From JAAZBW01 sp035647855 (GTDB lineage Bacteria; Actinomycetota; Actinomycetes; Actinomycetales; Actinomycetaceae), in contig DASRMP010000085.1 of NCBI GenBank assembly GCA_035647855.1, forward strand, positions 1 through 22,775: a DNA stretch of 22,775 bases, in the 5' to 3' direction. The position numbers and the translations under genes are program-made. The notes under the pieces are model-generated. The model worked only from the letters and a program-made list of their open reading frames with translations. It was not told the DNA's origin and made no database searches. Below are positions 1 through 7,171 of this stretch, one piece after another. Each line of letters starts with the position of its first letter. The stretch's first letter is position 1.

Positions 1-296
1 GCCACCATCTCACCCGGAGACGAAAACCCCTCCCTCCGCGCCAGATTCCCCGACCGCGGCCCCTCCCGCGGCGACCGCCGCGCCACCTCACCCGCGAGCG
101 CCGCACTCAACGTCTCCGCCCGCTTGATCAACGCCCCCGCCGCCGCCAACACCCGCAACAACCCCGGGTCACTCATCTGCCCCACCACCACCGACACCAC
201 ACCAGGCTCCGCGCCGAACGGCGGCAACGCCCCTACCCACGCCTCACCCAGCGCAGCAACCGCCGCACTCAACTCGTGGACCGCCGATCTCGTCAT
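1..296 (-). CDS. DUF222/13E12-family (HNH endonuclease-type) protein, N-terminal part
   Basis: Minus-strand frame open from an ATG at 296 to the window edge, so only about 98 N-terminal residues are visible. It starts MTRSAVHELSAAVAALGEAW and carries the segment LARREGFSSPGEMVA, which resembles the entry to the DUF222 domain found in actinobacterial 13E12-repeat proteins. In that family a C-terminal HNH nuclease motif usually follows; it would lie outside this window, so nuclease function is inference. Codon use is strongly GC-biased, with G or C at most third positions, as expected for a real gene here. A GTG at 311 is an in-frame alternative start; neither start has a convincing ribosome binding site. 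These genes occur in many copies in actinobacterial genomes and their role is poorly known. Confidence 0.62.
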   Translation of the reverse strand, partial: MTRSAVHELSAAVAALGEAWVGALPPFGAEPGVVSVVVGQMSDPGLLRVLAAAGALIKRAETLSAALAGEVARRSPREGPRSGNLARREGFSSPGEMV

Positions 297-429
297 GACA
301 CCAGCAAACACGAACCCACTGACAATAACGAACAAAGGTTCGACGACGAGGTGCTCGGCGGCGGCTCCGCGTCAGAGCCACGTTGCGCAGTGGGCGTTCA
401 GACCCGGGATGGGCCCCGATACGCGACCG
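297..429. other. short intergenic region with no recognised element
   Basis: The 133 bases lie between the start of the DUF222-type gene and the stop of the aldo/keto reductase gene, both on the minus strand. I see no clear terminator hairpin or promoter. The stretch around 300-340 is AT-richer than its surroundings and could hold the promoter of the DUF222 gene. Confidence 0.3.
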
Positions 430-1452
430 CTATGCCTGGCTGGACTTCGCCCAGATGTTGATCCCCGCCTCGACGGCGTGGGTCTCGATCTCGCTCACCT
501 CCGCCTCGGAGAGCGCCGGAGCCGTGGCCGCCGCCAGGTTCTCCACGAGTTGCCGCACCGACGAGGCCCCGATCAGCACCGATGTCACTCGTGAGTCCCG
601 AAGCGCCCACGTCAGTGCCATCTGCGCGAGCGTCTGCCCCCGGGCCTCAGCGATCCCGTTGAGTGCGCGGATGCGGCGCAGCACGTCGTCGGAGAGCATC
701 GACGTCGAGAACGAACCGGGGCGAGACGCGCGTGAACCCTCGGGGATGCCGTCGAGGTAGCGGCTCGTCAGGAGTCCCTGCGCGAGCGGCGAGAACGCGA
801 TGCAGCCCATGCCGGACTCCTCGAGGGCGTCGAGCAGGCCGCCCTCGATCCAGCGGTTGAACATCGAATAGGAGGGCTGGTGGATCAGGAGCGGCGTGCC
901 CAGGTCGGTCATGATCGCGATGGCCTCGCGCGTCCGCTCGGCGGAGTAGGAGGAGATGCCCGCGTAGAGGGCGCGGCCGCTGGTGACCGCGGTGTGCAGC
1001 GCGCCCATCGTCTCCTCGAGCGGCGTATCCGGGTCCACGCGGTGCGAATAGAAGATGTCCACGTAGTCGAGGCCCATCCGCCCGAGTGACTGGTCGAGGC
1101 TCGCGAGCAGGTGCTTGCGGGAGCCCCACAGACCGTAGGGTCCGGGCCACATGTCGTAGCCGGCCTTGGTGGAGATCACGATTTCATCGCGGTAGGAGCT
1201 CAGGTCAGCGCGAAGGATGCGGCCGAAGTTGATCTCGGCGCTGCCCGGGGGCGGGCCGTAGTTGTTCGCCAGGTCGAAGTGGGTGACGCCCAGGTCGAAG
1301 GCCCGGAGCACGATGTCGCGCTGGGGATGCAGCGCAACGCCGTCGCCGAAGTTCTGCCACAAGCCAAGAGACACCGCGGGGAGGTGCAGTCCGCTGCGCC
1401 CGACCCGGTTGTACCGCATGTCCTCGTAACGTCCGCCGGCTGCTTTGTACAT
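430..1452 (-). CDS. gpr: aldo/keto reductase, L-glyceraldehyde 3-phosphate reductase (YghZ/Gpr) type
   Basis: A 340-residue NADPH-dependent aldo/keto reductase. It closely matches my memory of E. coli YghZ over its whole length: RYEDMRYNRVGRSGLHLPA at the N-terminus, then HFDLANNYGPPPGSAE, STKAGYDMWPGPYG, LDYVDIFYSHRVD, GISSYSAERT, LIHQPSYSMFNRW, SPLAQGLLTSRYL and VLIGASSVRQL. The AKR catalytic tetrad is present, at about Asp60, Tyr65, Lys96 and His137. The known role of YghZ is reduction of L-glyceraldehyde 3-phosphate and detoxification of aldehydes such as methylglyoxal; that substrate here is inference from similarity. The start is ATG at 1452; a GTG codon directly before it (1455) is an alternative. 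A GGAG (1461-1464) lies 9 nt before the ATG. It diverges from the GNAT gene, with a 16-bp palindrome midway between them. Confidence 0.9.
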   Translation of the reverse strand: MYKAAGGRYEDMRYNRVGRSGLHLPAVSLGLWQNFGDGVALHPQRDIVLRAFDLGVTHFDLANNYGPPPGSAEINFGRILRADLSSYRDEIVISTKAGYDMWPGPYGLWGSRKHLLASLDQSLGRMGLDYVDIFYSHRVDPDTPLEETMGALHTAVTSGRALYAGISSYSAERTREAIAIMTDLGTPLLIHQPSYSMFNRWIEGGLLDALEESGMGCIAFSPLAQGLLTSRYLDGIPEGSRASRPGSFSTSMLSDDVLRRIRALNGIAEARGQTLAQMALTWALRDSRVTSVLIGASSVRQLVENLAAATAPALSEAEVSEIETHAVEAGINIWAKSSQA

Positions 1453-1539
1453 CACGATCTGCTCCTTCGGTGGTGGTCTGCGCTGATGTGGCCCCGATCA
1501 CAAGCCTCTCATCGGCGCGCAGTTGTGTCGGCCCGAGAG

Positions 1540-1555
1540 CGTTCCCGCGGGAACG
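1540..1555. promoter_or_regulatory. 16-bp perfect palindrome, candidate operator between divergent genes
   Basis: CGTTCCCGCGGGAACG is its own reverse complement. It sits midway in the gap between the divergent aldo/keto reductase and acetyltransferase genes, about 85 bp from each start. Perfect palindromes in such positions are often repressor operators, for example of LacI or TetR proteins. No regulator gene of those families is next to it, so the binding protein is unknown. Confidence 0.4.
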
Positions 1556-1639
1556 TTTTCCGCAGGACGTCTCCCCGACACAAGGCGGGCTGCCAGGGGC
1601 CTAACCTTGTCAGAGCAGTCGAACGCCAAGGAGTCCGCG

Positions 1640-2083
1640 ATGGAGATCCACGACCTGCCCGCCGGGGACCCCCGCTGGGAGCAAGCCCTGCCGGTCCTCC
1701 AACAGTTGCGGCCCCGGCTGACCCGCCACGACCTCGCCACCGTATTCGCCGCCCCGGATGGCGTGCGTCCCACGTTTTTCGGCGCCTTCGACGGCGATGT
1801 CTGCCTGGGAGTGGGCAGCTGGCGGCTCATCGTCAACACGTCAGCGGGCCGCAAGCTCTACGTCGACGACCTCGTGACCGACGACGACGTCCGGTCCCGC
1901 GGCGTCGGCTCCGCCCTGCTGGCTCATGCCGAAGAGATCGCCCTGGGCCTTGACTGCGTCCGGCTCGACCTCGACTCCGGCGTTCAGCGCCACGCGGCCC
2001 ACCGGTTCTACCTGCGCGAGCGGATGATCATCCAGGCCTTCCACTTCACCAAGCATCTCAGCGACGGCGTCGATGAATCCTGA
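1640..2083 (+). CDS. GNAT family N-acetyltransferase
   Basis: A 147-residue protein of the usual size for a single GNAT domain. The acetyl-CoA pyrophosphate-binding motif A is visible as RSRGVGSALLAHAEEIA (about residues 85-101), preceded by the strand LYVDDLVTDDD. It is followed by the C-terminal motif RHAAHRFYLRERM with the conserved Tyr. GNAT enzymes transfer an acetyl group from acetyl-CoA to an amine; the substrate (small molecule, antibiotic or protein N-terminus) cannot be read from the sequence. The ATG at 1640 was chosen because AAGGAG at 1628-1633 lies 6 nt before it; the frame is open further upstream but without a better start. The nearby divergent aldo/keto reductase shares its upstream region, which suggests but does not prove common control. 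Confidence 0.85.
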   Translation: MEIHDLPAGDPRWEQALPVLQQLRPRLTRHDLATVFAAPDGVRPTFFGAFDGDVCLGVGSWRLIVNTSAGRKLYVDDLVTDDDVRSRGVGSALLAHAEEIALGLDCVRLDLDSGVQRHAAHRFYLRERMIIQAFHFTKHLSDGVDES

Positions 2084-2130
2084 TCTGACCGCGGGCGGCG
2101 ATCCCACCGGGGAGCCAAGAGTCTGTTGGC

Positions 2131-2161
2131 GGGACGTGAGACCGGTTACCGAGGCGAGCCA
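2131..2161 (+). repeat. 31-bp dispersed element, copy A
   Basis: First of three copies of an unassigned intergenic element. It begins GGGACGTGAGACCGG and ends GGCGAGCCA. It matches the reverse complement of 10979-11009 at 26 of 31 positions and of 2901-2931 at 27 of 31. It lies 48 bp after the stop codon of the acetyltransferase gene. Confidence 0.65.
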
Positions 2162-2277
2162 CTCCGTTCCGTCCGGCCTATCCAGAGCCGCCTCTCCTTT
2201 ACGTCTCTTCGTCCCGCCTCTCCACAGCCGCCCCGCTCGCTGGCACCGGCGACCGCCCGACCACTCATCATGGGGCC

Positions 2278-2916
2278 ATGACAAATCAGAACGACAACAG
2301 GGATGAACATGTCGCGCGGCATGTGGGGCTGGCACTTCGAAGCCATCGCCGCAAGCTGGGTCTGAGCCAACGCGGCTACGCGACCAGGCGCGGCATCAGC
2401 AGGGGCCAACTGGCCAAGATGGAGAGTGATGCCTCGGCAGTGACTCTGCGTGCCATCACCGATGCGCTGGAAGGCACCGGATTCTCCCTGGCCATAGTCC
2501 AAGAAGGCACCGCGCCGGCCATTCCCTGGGACTCCACGGACCTGGAAGCCCGGACCCGTGGGGGTGGCCGGTTCCCGGCGAACCGCCAGGTGCGGAAGTG
2601 CAGATCATGGCCGTTCTGGTGGGAATACCACGAAATGATGGGCACTGGCGACTGTGGACCGCAGCCCCGCTGGACCGCTGAGGGCTTCCCAAATCCGGGC
2701 ACCAGGTTCGGGAAACCGCCGAAGGCTCGCCCGAAATGGGATGGAACCGACCGCGTCTTGACGGACGACGGCTCGGACAACGTCACCTTCCTCCACGACG
2801 GCTCGGACAACGTCACCTTCCTCCACGAGGACTCGAAGGACTTCAGCCTGTCTGACGATGAGGTGGTCGACTTCGGGAGAAGCCTTCCGGGACGTGAGAC
2901 TGGCCCGCGTCAGTAA
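2278..2916 (+). CDS. XRE-type helix-turn-helix protein with repeat-containing C-terminal tail
   Basis: A 212-residue protein. Residues about 14-70 form an XRE/Cro-like helix-turn-helix: VGLALRSHRRKLGLSQRGYA, then ISRGQLAKMESDASAVTLRA, then ITDALEGTGF. Residues about 85-140 hold a second conserved-looking segment (DLEARTRGGGRFPANRQVRK, WPFWWEYHEMM, GPQPRWTAEG) that I associate with actinobacterial XRE-type regulators whose ligand is unknown. The last 60 residues look added: a perfect 30-bp tandem repeat gives DGSDNVTFLH twice, and the end (GRETGPRQ) is encoded by one arm of a 15-bp inverted repeat, with the stop codon in its loop. The ATG at 2278 has only a weak GGGG upstream, so translation may be leaderless. 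It is likely a DNA-binding regulator; its target is unknown. Confidence 0.72.
   Translation: MTNQNDNRDEHVARHVGLALRSHRRKLGLSQRGYATRRGISRGQLAKMESDASAVTLRAITDALEGTGFSLAIVQEGTAPAIPWDSTDLEARTRGGGRFPANRQVRKCRSWPFWWEYHEMMGTGDCGPQPRWTAEGFPNPGTRFGKPPKARPKWDGTDRVLTDDGSDNVTFLHDGSDNVTFLHEDSKDFSLSDDEVVDFGRSLPGRETGPRQ
2767..2826 (+). repeat. perfect 30-bp tandem duplication inside the XRE gene
   Basis: Two identical adjacent 30-bp units, 2767-2796 and 2797-2826. Each starts GACGGCTCGGACAACG and encodes DGSDNVTFLH. Perfect identity at the DNA level points to a recent duplication or to a repeat that can change copy number by slippage without breaking the frame. Confidence 0.9.
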
Positions 2917-2931
2917 CCAGTCTCACGTCCC
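2889..2931. terminator. 15-bp perfect inverted repeat at the XRE gene end, possible intrinsic stop
   Basis: The arm GGGACGTGAGACTGG (2889-2903) is perfectly complementary to 2917-2931, with a 13-nt loop that holds the TAA stop codon of the XRE gene. No T-tract follows, so this would be a non-canonical terminator; stem-only terminators are reported in actinobacteria. The right arm is also part of the 31-bp dispersed element, so the structure may instead be two head-to-head element copies. Confidence 0.45.
2901..2931 (-). repeat. 31-bp dispersed element, copy B
   Basis: Read on the minus strand it begins GGGACGTGAGACTGG and ends GCGGGCCA, matching copy A at 27 of 31 positions. A partial copy in the opposite direction (2889-2903) abuts it and forms the hairpin at the end of the XRE gene. 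Confidence 0.65.
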
Positions 2932-3120
2932 CAAAGGTAGATCCCGAGACTCGCCGTCGCGGGCCCGTAACAGGGAATCGACGGCGCACACCGAGCTCGG
3001 CGGGCCCACCGGCTCCACAGCCCCCGATCCACTCCACCCCTTCCGCGCCATCGGTGCCGTGACGCTCGCCCGGATCCGCAAGGAGTACCTTCCCGGCTGA
3101 CATAGGGGAGAATCCTGGTA

Positions 3121-3142
3121 GCGCCAGAGCGCCAGAGCGCCA
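3121..3142 (+). repeat. 8-bp short tandem repeat, about 2.75 units, in a gene leader
   Basis: GCGCCAGA is repeated twice and followed by a partial third unit GCGCCA. It ends a few bases before the AAGGAG ribosome binding site of the next gene. A change in unit number would alter the spacing between an upstream promoter and the ribosome binding site. Confidence 0.75.
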
Positions 3143-3156
3143 ACGAAGGAGTTGCG

Positions 3157-4287
3157 ATGCGCATCGTCATGCTTGGAGGTTCAGGGAACGCGGGCCGCGC
3201 GATCGCGGGACTACTCGGCCCGCGGTTGAACGAGGACGACGTCCTCATCCTCGCCGGCCGCGACCCCGGACGGCTGACCGCGGCCCGCGCCGCCGCCGCC
3301 GGACGGGCTCAGGTACAGATCGCCACCCTCGACGTGACACAACTCGACGATGTGCGCCAGCTTCTCGAGGCATCGGAGCTGGTCATCGTGGCAGTCAGCC
3401 GGCCCGACCTCATCGGCGGCCTCGCCCGAGCCGTTCTCGAATCGGGCGCCGACTGGTTCGACACCCTGCTCTCCACGCCCGAGAAGCTCGCGAGCCTCCG
3501 CGCCCTCGCGCCCGATATCGAGGCGGCCGGGCAGTGCTTCGTCACCGACGGCGGCTTCCACCCGGGAGTGCCTGCGGCGCTGGTCAGATGGGCCGCCGAT
3601 CAGTTCGGCGAACTCCACGAAGCCGACGTCTTCGCCGGCATGCGTCTTGACTGGCTCGCAGACACCCTCTCCGATTCGACAATCACCGAATTCCTCGATG
3701 AATTCAGCAACTTCGATGGGGTCGCATGGATCGATGGAGAGCGCCGCAAGGTCCGGAGCAGGGAGTATCCCCGCATCGACTTCGGGCCCCCGATCGGCAG
3801 GAAGCTGTGCGTCCCAATGCCGCTCACCGAGATGGACTCACTTCCCGATAGCTACCCCACGCTCCACCGCACCGGCTTCTACATCAGCGGCACCGCACCC
3901 GTGTTCGACTACCTCGCCACGCCCGCGCTAATCGGCGTTACGAGAGTCCTCGGCCCACGCCCCGCCACGCTCCGATTCGCCCGCCGCGCCCTTCGGCTCG
4001 GCAGTCAACCGCCGCCGCACCGGCTCGTCATCAAACTCCGGGCACGCGGGCTCAAAGACGGTCACCCCGCAGAGGTCCGCGCGCGCATCTCCGGCGACGA
4101 CGGATACCACGTCACCGCCGCGCCAGCAGTTTCGTGCATCCGGCAGATGCTCGGGGACTCCCGTCTTCCGCCCGGGCTGCACTTCCAGGCGCACTTCGTG
4201 CCACCCGGCGAGTTCCTCGATGACCTGCAAAGCCTCGGCCTCGAGGTGGAGACGACCGCGCCCCCGGGAGCGGAGTCGCACGGCTGA
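3157..4287 (+). CDS. saccharopine dehydrogenase-like NAD(P)-binding oxidoreductase
   Basis: A 376-residue protein. The N-terminus MRIVMLGGSGNAGRAIAGLL is a Rossmann-type dinucleotide-binding motif (GGSGNAG, residues 7-13), followed by LILAGRDPGRL and LDVTQLDDV, the pattern of the saccharopine dehydrogenase NADP-binding domain. The segment FVTDGGFHPGVPAALVRWAA (about residues 128-147) is typical of the same superfamily. Members include true saccharopine dehydrogenases and many enzymes of unknown substrate such as trans-acting enoyl reductases; I cannot choose among them. AAGGAG lies 5 nt before the ATG. The gene ends at base 4287 and the convergent symporter gene ends at 4288, so they share no intergenic space. 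Confidence 0.8.
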   Translation: MRIVMLGGSGNAGRAIAGLLGPRLNEDDVLILAGRDPGRLTAARAAAAGRAQVQIATLDVTQLDDVRQLLEASELVIVAVSRPDLIGGLARAVLESGADWFDTLLSTPEKLASLRALAPDIEAAGQCFVTDGGFHPGVPAALVRWAADQFGELHEADVFAGMRLDWLADTLSDSTITEFLDEFSNFDGVAWIDGERRKVRSREYPRIDFGPPIGRKLCVPMPLTEMDSLPDSYPTLHRTGFYISGTAPVFDYLATPALIGVTRVLGPRPATLRFARRALRLGSQPPPHRLVIKLRARGLKDGHPAEVRARISGDDGYHVTAAPAVSCIRQMLGDSRLPPGLHFQAHFVPPGEFLDDLQSLGLEVETTAPPGAESHG

Positions 4288-5742
4288 TCAGTCCAGCGCC
4301 GTCTCCTCGGAACGCCGAGCAGCCTCCAGCGCCGACCCCGCACTCGCGGCGCGCAGCTCGGAGAGTTCCCGTTGCATCTCCTGGGTCCGCGCGTACGTCA
4401 GCGGGTAACGCTTCGCCGCCAGCCAGCCCAGCGCCAGGAAGACCATGATCGCCCCTCCCAGCGTGAGGCGGATTCCTGTTTGGACCGCCTCGGGCTGGAT
4501 CGGAGCGAAGTAGTCCGCCGGAGGCCTGTAGCCGGTGACCTGGAGCATCAGGCCGATCAGCTGCACAGTGACCGCCGTCGCGAGCCCGCGGATCAGAGTC
4601 ATGAGACCCGCGAACGATCCGGCGTTGCGGCCGCCGGTGGCGAGTTCGGCGTCGTCGATGACGTCGGGGAACATGACCCAGCCCATGAGAACGGCGCCGC
4701 ACATGCCGATCGCCACGAGCGCCGCCACCGCGTAGATGCCCCATGCCGGCCCGTCCGACGGGTACGCCCCCATACCGAAGCCGCCGACAATCGCGAGCGG
4801 GATCAGCGCTCGGTACACCAATGCCTTCGACACGTTCCTCACCAGGCGATTCACGACGACGAAGCCCGTCAGCTGAATCACGATGAAAATCCCCAGGAAC
4901 ACGCTTACGTGGAACTTCACCACATAGAGCGAGTAGAACACCACGAGCGCCGAGATGACGTCCGTGGTCACGGCCTGCATGAGATACATCCCGAGCAGGG
5001 CGCGGAACGAACGTAAGCGGAACGGAGCTACCGTGGTTCTGATCGAGAAGCTCGTGCGGCTCGGCGGGATCGGGGCGCGCTCCTTGCTCAGCGCGACGGC
5101 GATCAGCAACGGCGTCGCGAACAGCGTCCCGAACCCGAACACGATTGTCAGGTACATGCCGAATCCGGATATCTGGCCGCGCGTGTAGGCAGTCAGGAGA
5201 GCCGTCCCGAGGACGGAGCAGGTGGCCGCGGCCAGCGTCACGAACGCGAGCCGCATGACGTTGATTCTGTTGCGCTCGTGGTAGTTCGTGGTGACCTCTG
5301 TGGACAGCGAACTGTAGGGCACGGCGATCATCGTGGCGATGGTGGTGTAGAAGAGATTCGCCCCGACCACGAACGCGATCTTCGCGCTCGTCGACTCCCA
5401 TCCGCCGATCGGCGCCCAGACGGCCGCAAGCGCCACCATCAGCAGCGATGCCCCGACCGCGATGAATGGCCGGCGGCGGCCCCACCGTGTGCGCGCGTTG
5501 TCCGAGAGTAGACCCATCAGTGGATCGTTGATCGCATCCCAAAGCTTCGGTACCAAGACGGCGAAGCCGGCCCACGCCGGCGGGAGGCCGATTATGTCCG
5601 TCAGATAGAACAGGTAAAGCACCGAGATGAGTGCGGCGCCACCGCCTCCGAATGTATCGCCGGCAGCGAACATGATGCGCTCAGGGCGCGTCATCTGCTC
5701 CGTTCCCTGCGGGTTCGCCGCTCCGGAGACGGGCGTCGGCAT
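4288..5742 (-). CDS. MFS transporter, glycoside-pentoside-hexuronide (GPH/MelB-type):cation symporter
   Basis: A 484-residue membrane protein with about 12 hydrophobic segments. The first loop carries LWDAINDPLMGLLSDNARTR followed by WGRRRPF, the signature of the GPH:cation symporter family; Asp69 and Asp73 correspond to the cation-site aspartates of MelB (D55/D59). The central MFPDVIDDAELATGGRNAGS segment and the C-terminal PLTYARTQEMQRELSEL are also as expected. Family members import glycosides, pentosides or uronides with Na+ or H+; the sugar here is unknown. The C-terminal tail (about 430-484) is charged and cytoplasmic. The ATG at 5742 has a weak ribosome site; an ATG at 5694 (residue 17), with GGGAA/GGAG upstream, is a plausible alternative that still keeps the whole first membrane segment. 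It lies 61 bp downstream of parB on the same strand. Confidence 0.88.
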   Translation of the reverse strand: MPTPVSGAANPQGTEQMTRPERIMFAAGDTFGGGGAALISVLYLFYLTDIIGLPPAWAGFAVLVPKLWDAINDPLMGLLSDNARTRWGRRRPFIAVGASLLMVALAAVWAPIGGWESTSAKIAFVVGANLFYTTIATMIAVPYSSLSTEVTTNYHERNRINVMRLAFVTLAAATCSVLGTALLTAYTRGQISGFGMYLTIVFGFGTLFATPLLIAVALSKERAPIPPSRTSFSIRTTVAPFRLRSFRALLGMYLMQAVTTDVISALVVFYSLYVVKFHVSVFLGIFIVIQLTGFVVVNRLVRNVSKALVYRALIPLAIVGGFGMGAYPSDGPAWGIYAVAALVAIGMCGAVLMGWVMFPDVIDDAELATGGRNAGSFAGLMTLIRGLATAVTVQLIGLMLQVTGYRPPADYFAPIQPEAVQTGIRLTLGGAIMVFLALGWLAAKRYPLTYARTQEMQRELSELRAASAGSALEAARRSEETALD

Positions 5743-5803
5743 TCCACAAGAGTCCCAGCATCATCCCCGTGGCGCAACGTGATCTCAGGTCACGGCGTGT
5801 GGC

Positions 5804-7171
5804 TCAGTTCGGAACGCGCAGTTCGGAACGCTCTGCCAGTTCCGCCGCCCCTGGGAGTGATCCTCCCGAGAACGCAGCATCGGGCAACGCCTCGCCGGGG
5901 GCGAGCGTCGCCAGGATCCGCTTCAGGTCGTCGAACGAAGCGAAGTCAACCGTGATCCGGCCTCTCCGCGCGCCCATGGTGACCTTCACGCGGGTGTCGA
6001 AACGGTCCGCCAGGCGGGTCGCCAATCCGTCAAGCTCGCCTTGGTGCTGCGATACCGCCCGACGACGGCGCATCTGCGGCTCTGCCGGCGCTTCGCCGAG
6101 CGCGACGATTTCCTCGGTGGCCCGAACCGAGAGTCCTTCCGCAACAATTCGTTGCGCTAGCCGTTCCATGGCTGCGCCGTCGTCGAGGCCGAGCAGAGTT
6201 CGTGCGTGTCCGGCAGACAGGACCCCCGCTGCCACACGACGCTGGACCAGCGGCGGCAGCTTCAGGAGGCGCAGCGTGTTCGAGATCTGCGGACGCGAGC
6301 GCGCGACCCGGCGAGCGAGCTCTTCCTGCGTGCACCCGAAGTCATCCAGCAGCTGTTGGTAGGCGGAGGCCTCTTCGAGCGGGTTGAGGTCCGCACGGTG
6401 GAGATTCTCGAGAAGTGCGTCGCGGAGCATCTCGGAGTCATCGGTTTCCTTGATGACGGCGGGGATGGTCTCGAGTCCGGCGATAGCGGCGGCGCGGAGT
6501 CGGCGCTCGCCCATCACAAGTTCCCACGTGGCGGACGCGCCGTCCGGGGATGGCCGGACCACGATCGGCTGCAGCAGGCCGACCTCGGAGATCGACGCCG
6601 CGAGTTCCTCCAGGTACTCCTCGTCGAACACCTCGCGAGGCTGCCGCGGATTCGGCGTAATCTCGTTGACCGGCAGTTCCGCCATCCGAACGCCCGGGAC
6701 GGGCCGGAGCCCGTCGTCTGCCGCTCCCGGCGTCTGGGATGGCGAGCCCGCGGAGGACGGGGAGTTGGCCTGACGGGTGCCGCCTGCCTCAACGGTGCCG
6801 CCGGTCACGAGGGTCTCGGCGATCCCGACTGCCTCACCGCTCCCGACTGCCTCACCCGTCCCGACTGCCTCACCGCTCCCGCTGGTCACGGGGGTCTCGG
6901 CGCTCGCACCCACTTCGCCGGACTCGCGGGAGTAGATCCGGCGCTCCGAAGCTCCCGTCGTCGACCCGTGTCCGGCCACGGACTCCCGCGATGGCGACAG
7001 TTGTTGGCCCGGGTGACTGCTACGGTCCGTTGCGGTATTGCCGTCGCCTGCCTGTCCCACGTGGCCGGGAGTGCGCGGACTGAAGAAGATGTCGCTCGGG
7101 CGCTCGGCGTCGTCGATCGTGGGAATGAGCGCCCCGATGCCGCGACCGAGGCCGCGTCTCTTCTCAGCCAT
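5804..7171 (-). CDS. parB: chromosome-partitioning protein ParB
   Basis: A 455-residue ParB, longer than the usual 300-380. It opens with MAEKRRGLGRGIGALIPT, the typical ParB N-terminus that engages ParA. Residues about 30-155 are a low-complexity Ser/Gly/Thr/Glu linker containing DNA-level 18-bp repeats. The conserved core follows: VNEITPNPRQPREVFDEE (168-185), GERRLRAA (221-228, CTP/parS clamp motif), ENLHRADLNPLEEA (255-268) and a helix-turn-helix around 278-305. The C-terminal dimerisation domain ends the protein. ParB binds parS, loads as a CTP-dependent clamp and spreads; a dense parS array lies just upstream of parA. The ATG overlaps the parA stop by 8 nt, which points to translational coupling. 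A 14-bp direct repeat (5805-5832) encodes the last residues. Confidence 0.96.
   Translation of the reverse strand: MAEKRRGLGRGIGALIPTIDDAERPSDIFFSPRTPGHVGQAGDGNTATDRSSHPGQQLSPSRESVAGHGSTTGASERRIYSRESGEVGASAETPVTSGSGEAVGTGEAVGSGEAVGIAETLVTGGTVEAGGTRQANSPSSAGSPSQTPGAADDGLRPVPGVRMAELPVNEITPNPRQPREVFDEEYLEELAASISEVGLLQPIVVRPSPDGASATWELVMGERRLRAAAIAGLETIPAVIKETDDSEMLRDALLENLHRADLNPLEEASAYQQLLDDFGCTQEELARRVARSRPQISNTLRLLKLPPLVQRRVAAGVLSAGHARTLLGLDDGAAMERLAQRIVAEGLSVRATEEIVALGEAPAEPQMRRRRAVSQHQGELDGLATRLADRFDTRVKVTMGARRGRITVDFASFDDLKRILATLAPGEALPDAAFSGGSLPGAAELAERSELRVPN
6801..6902. repeat. 18-bp tandem repeats in the parB linker
   Basis: Three near-identical 18-bp units, 6823-6840, 6841-6858 and 6859-6876 (TCCCGACTGCCTCACCGC on the plus strand). 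They are flanked by two copies of a roughly 20-bp sequence containing GGTCACG-GGGTCTCGGCG (6801-6821 and 6882-6902). They encode GEAVGx-type hexapeptides in the unstructured linker. The length is a multiple of 3, so gain or loss of units would keep the frame. Confidence 0.85.

Noticed and set aside
2767..2931. Insertion sequence or its ends
   Set aside because: No transposase fragment, target-site duplication or paired terminal repeats of an IS were found around the repeats.
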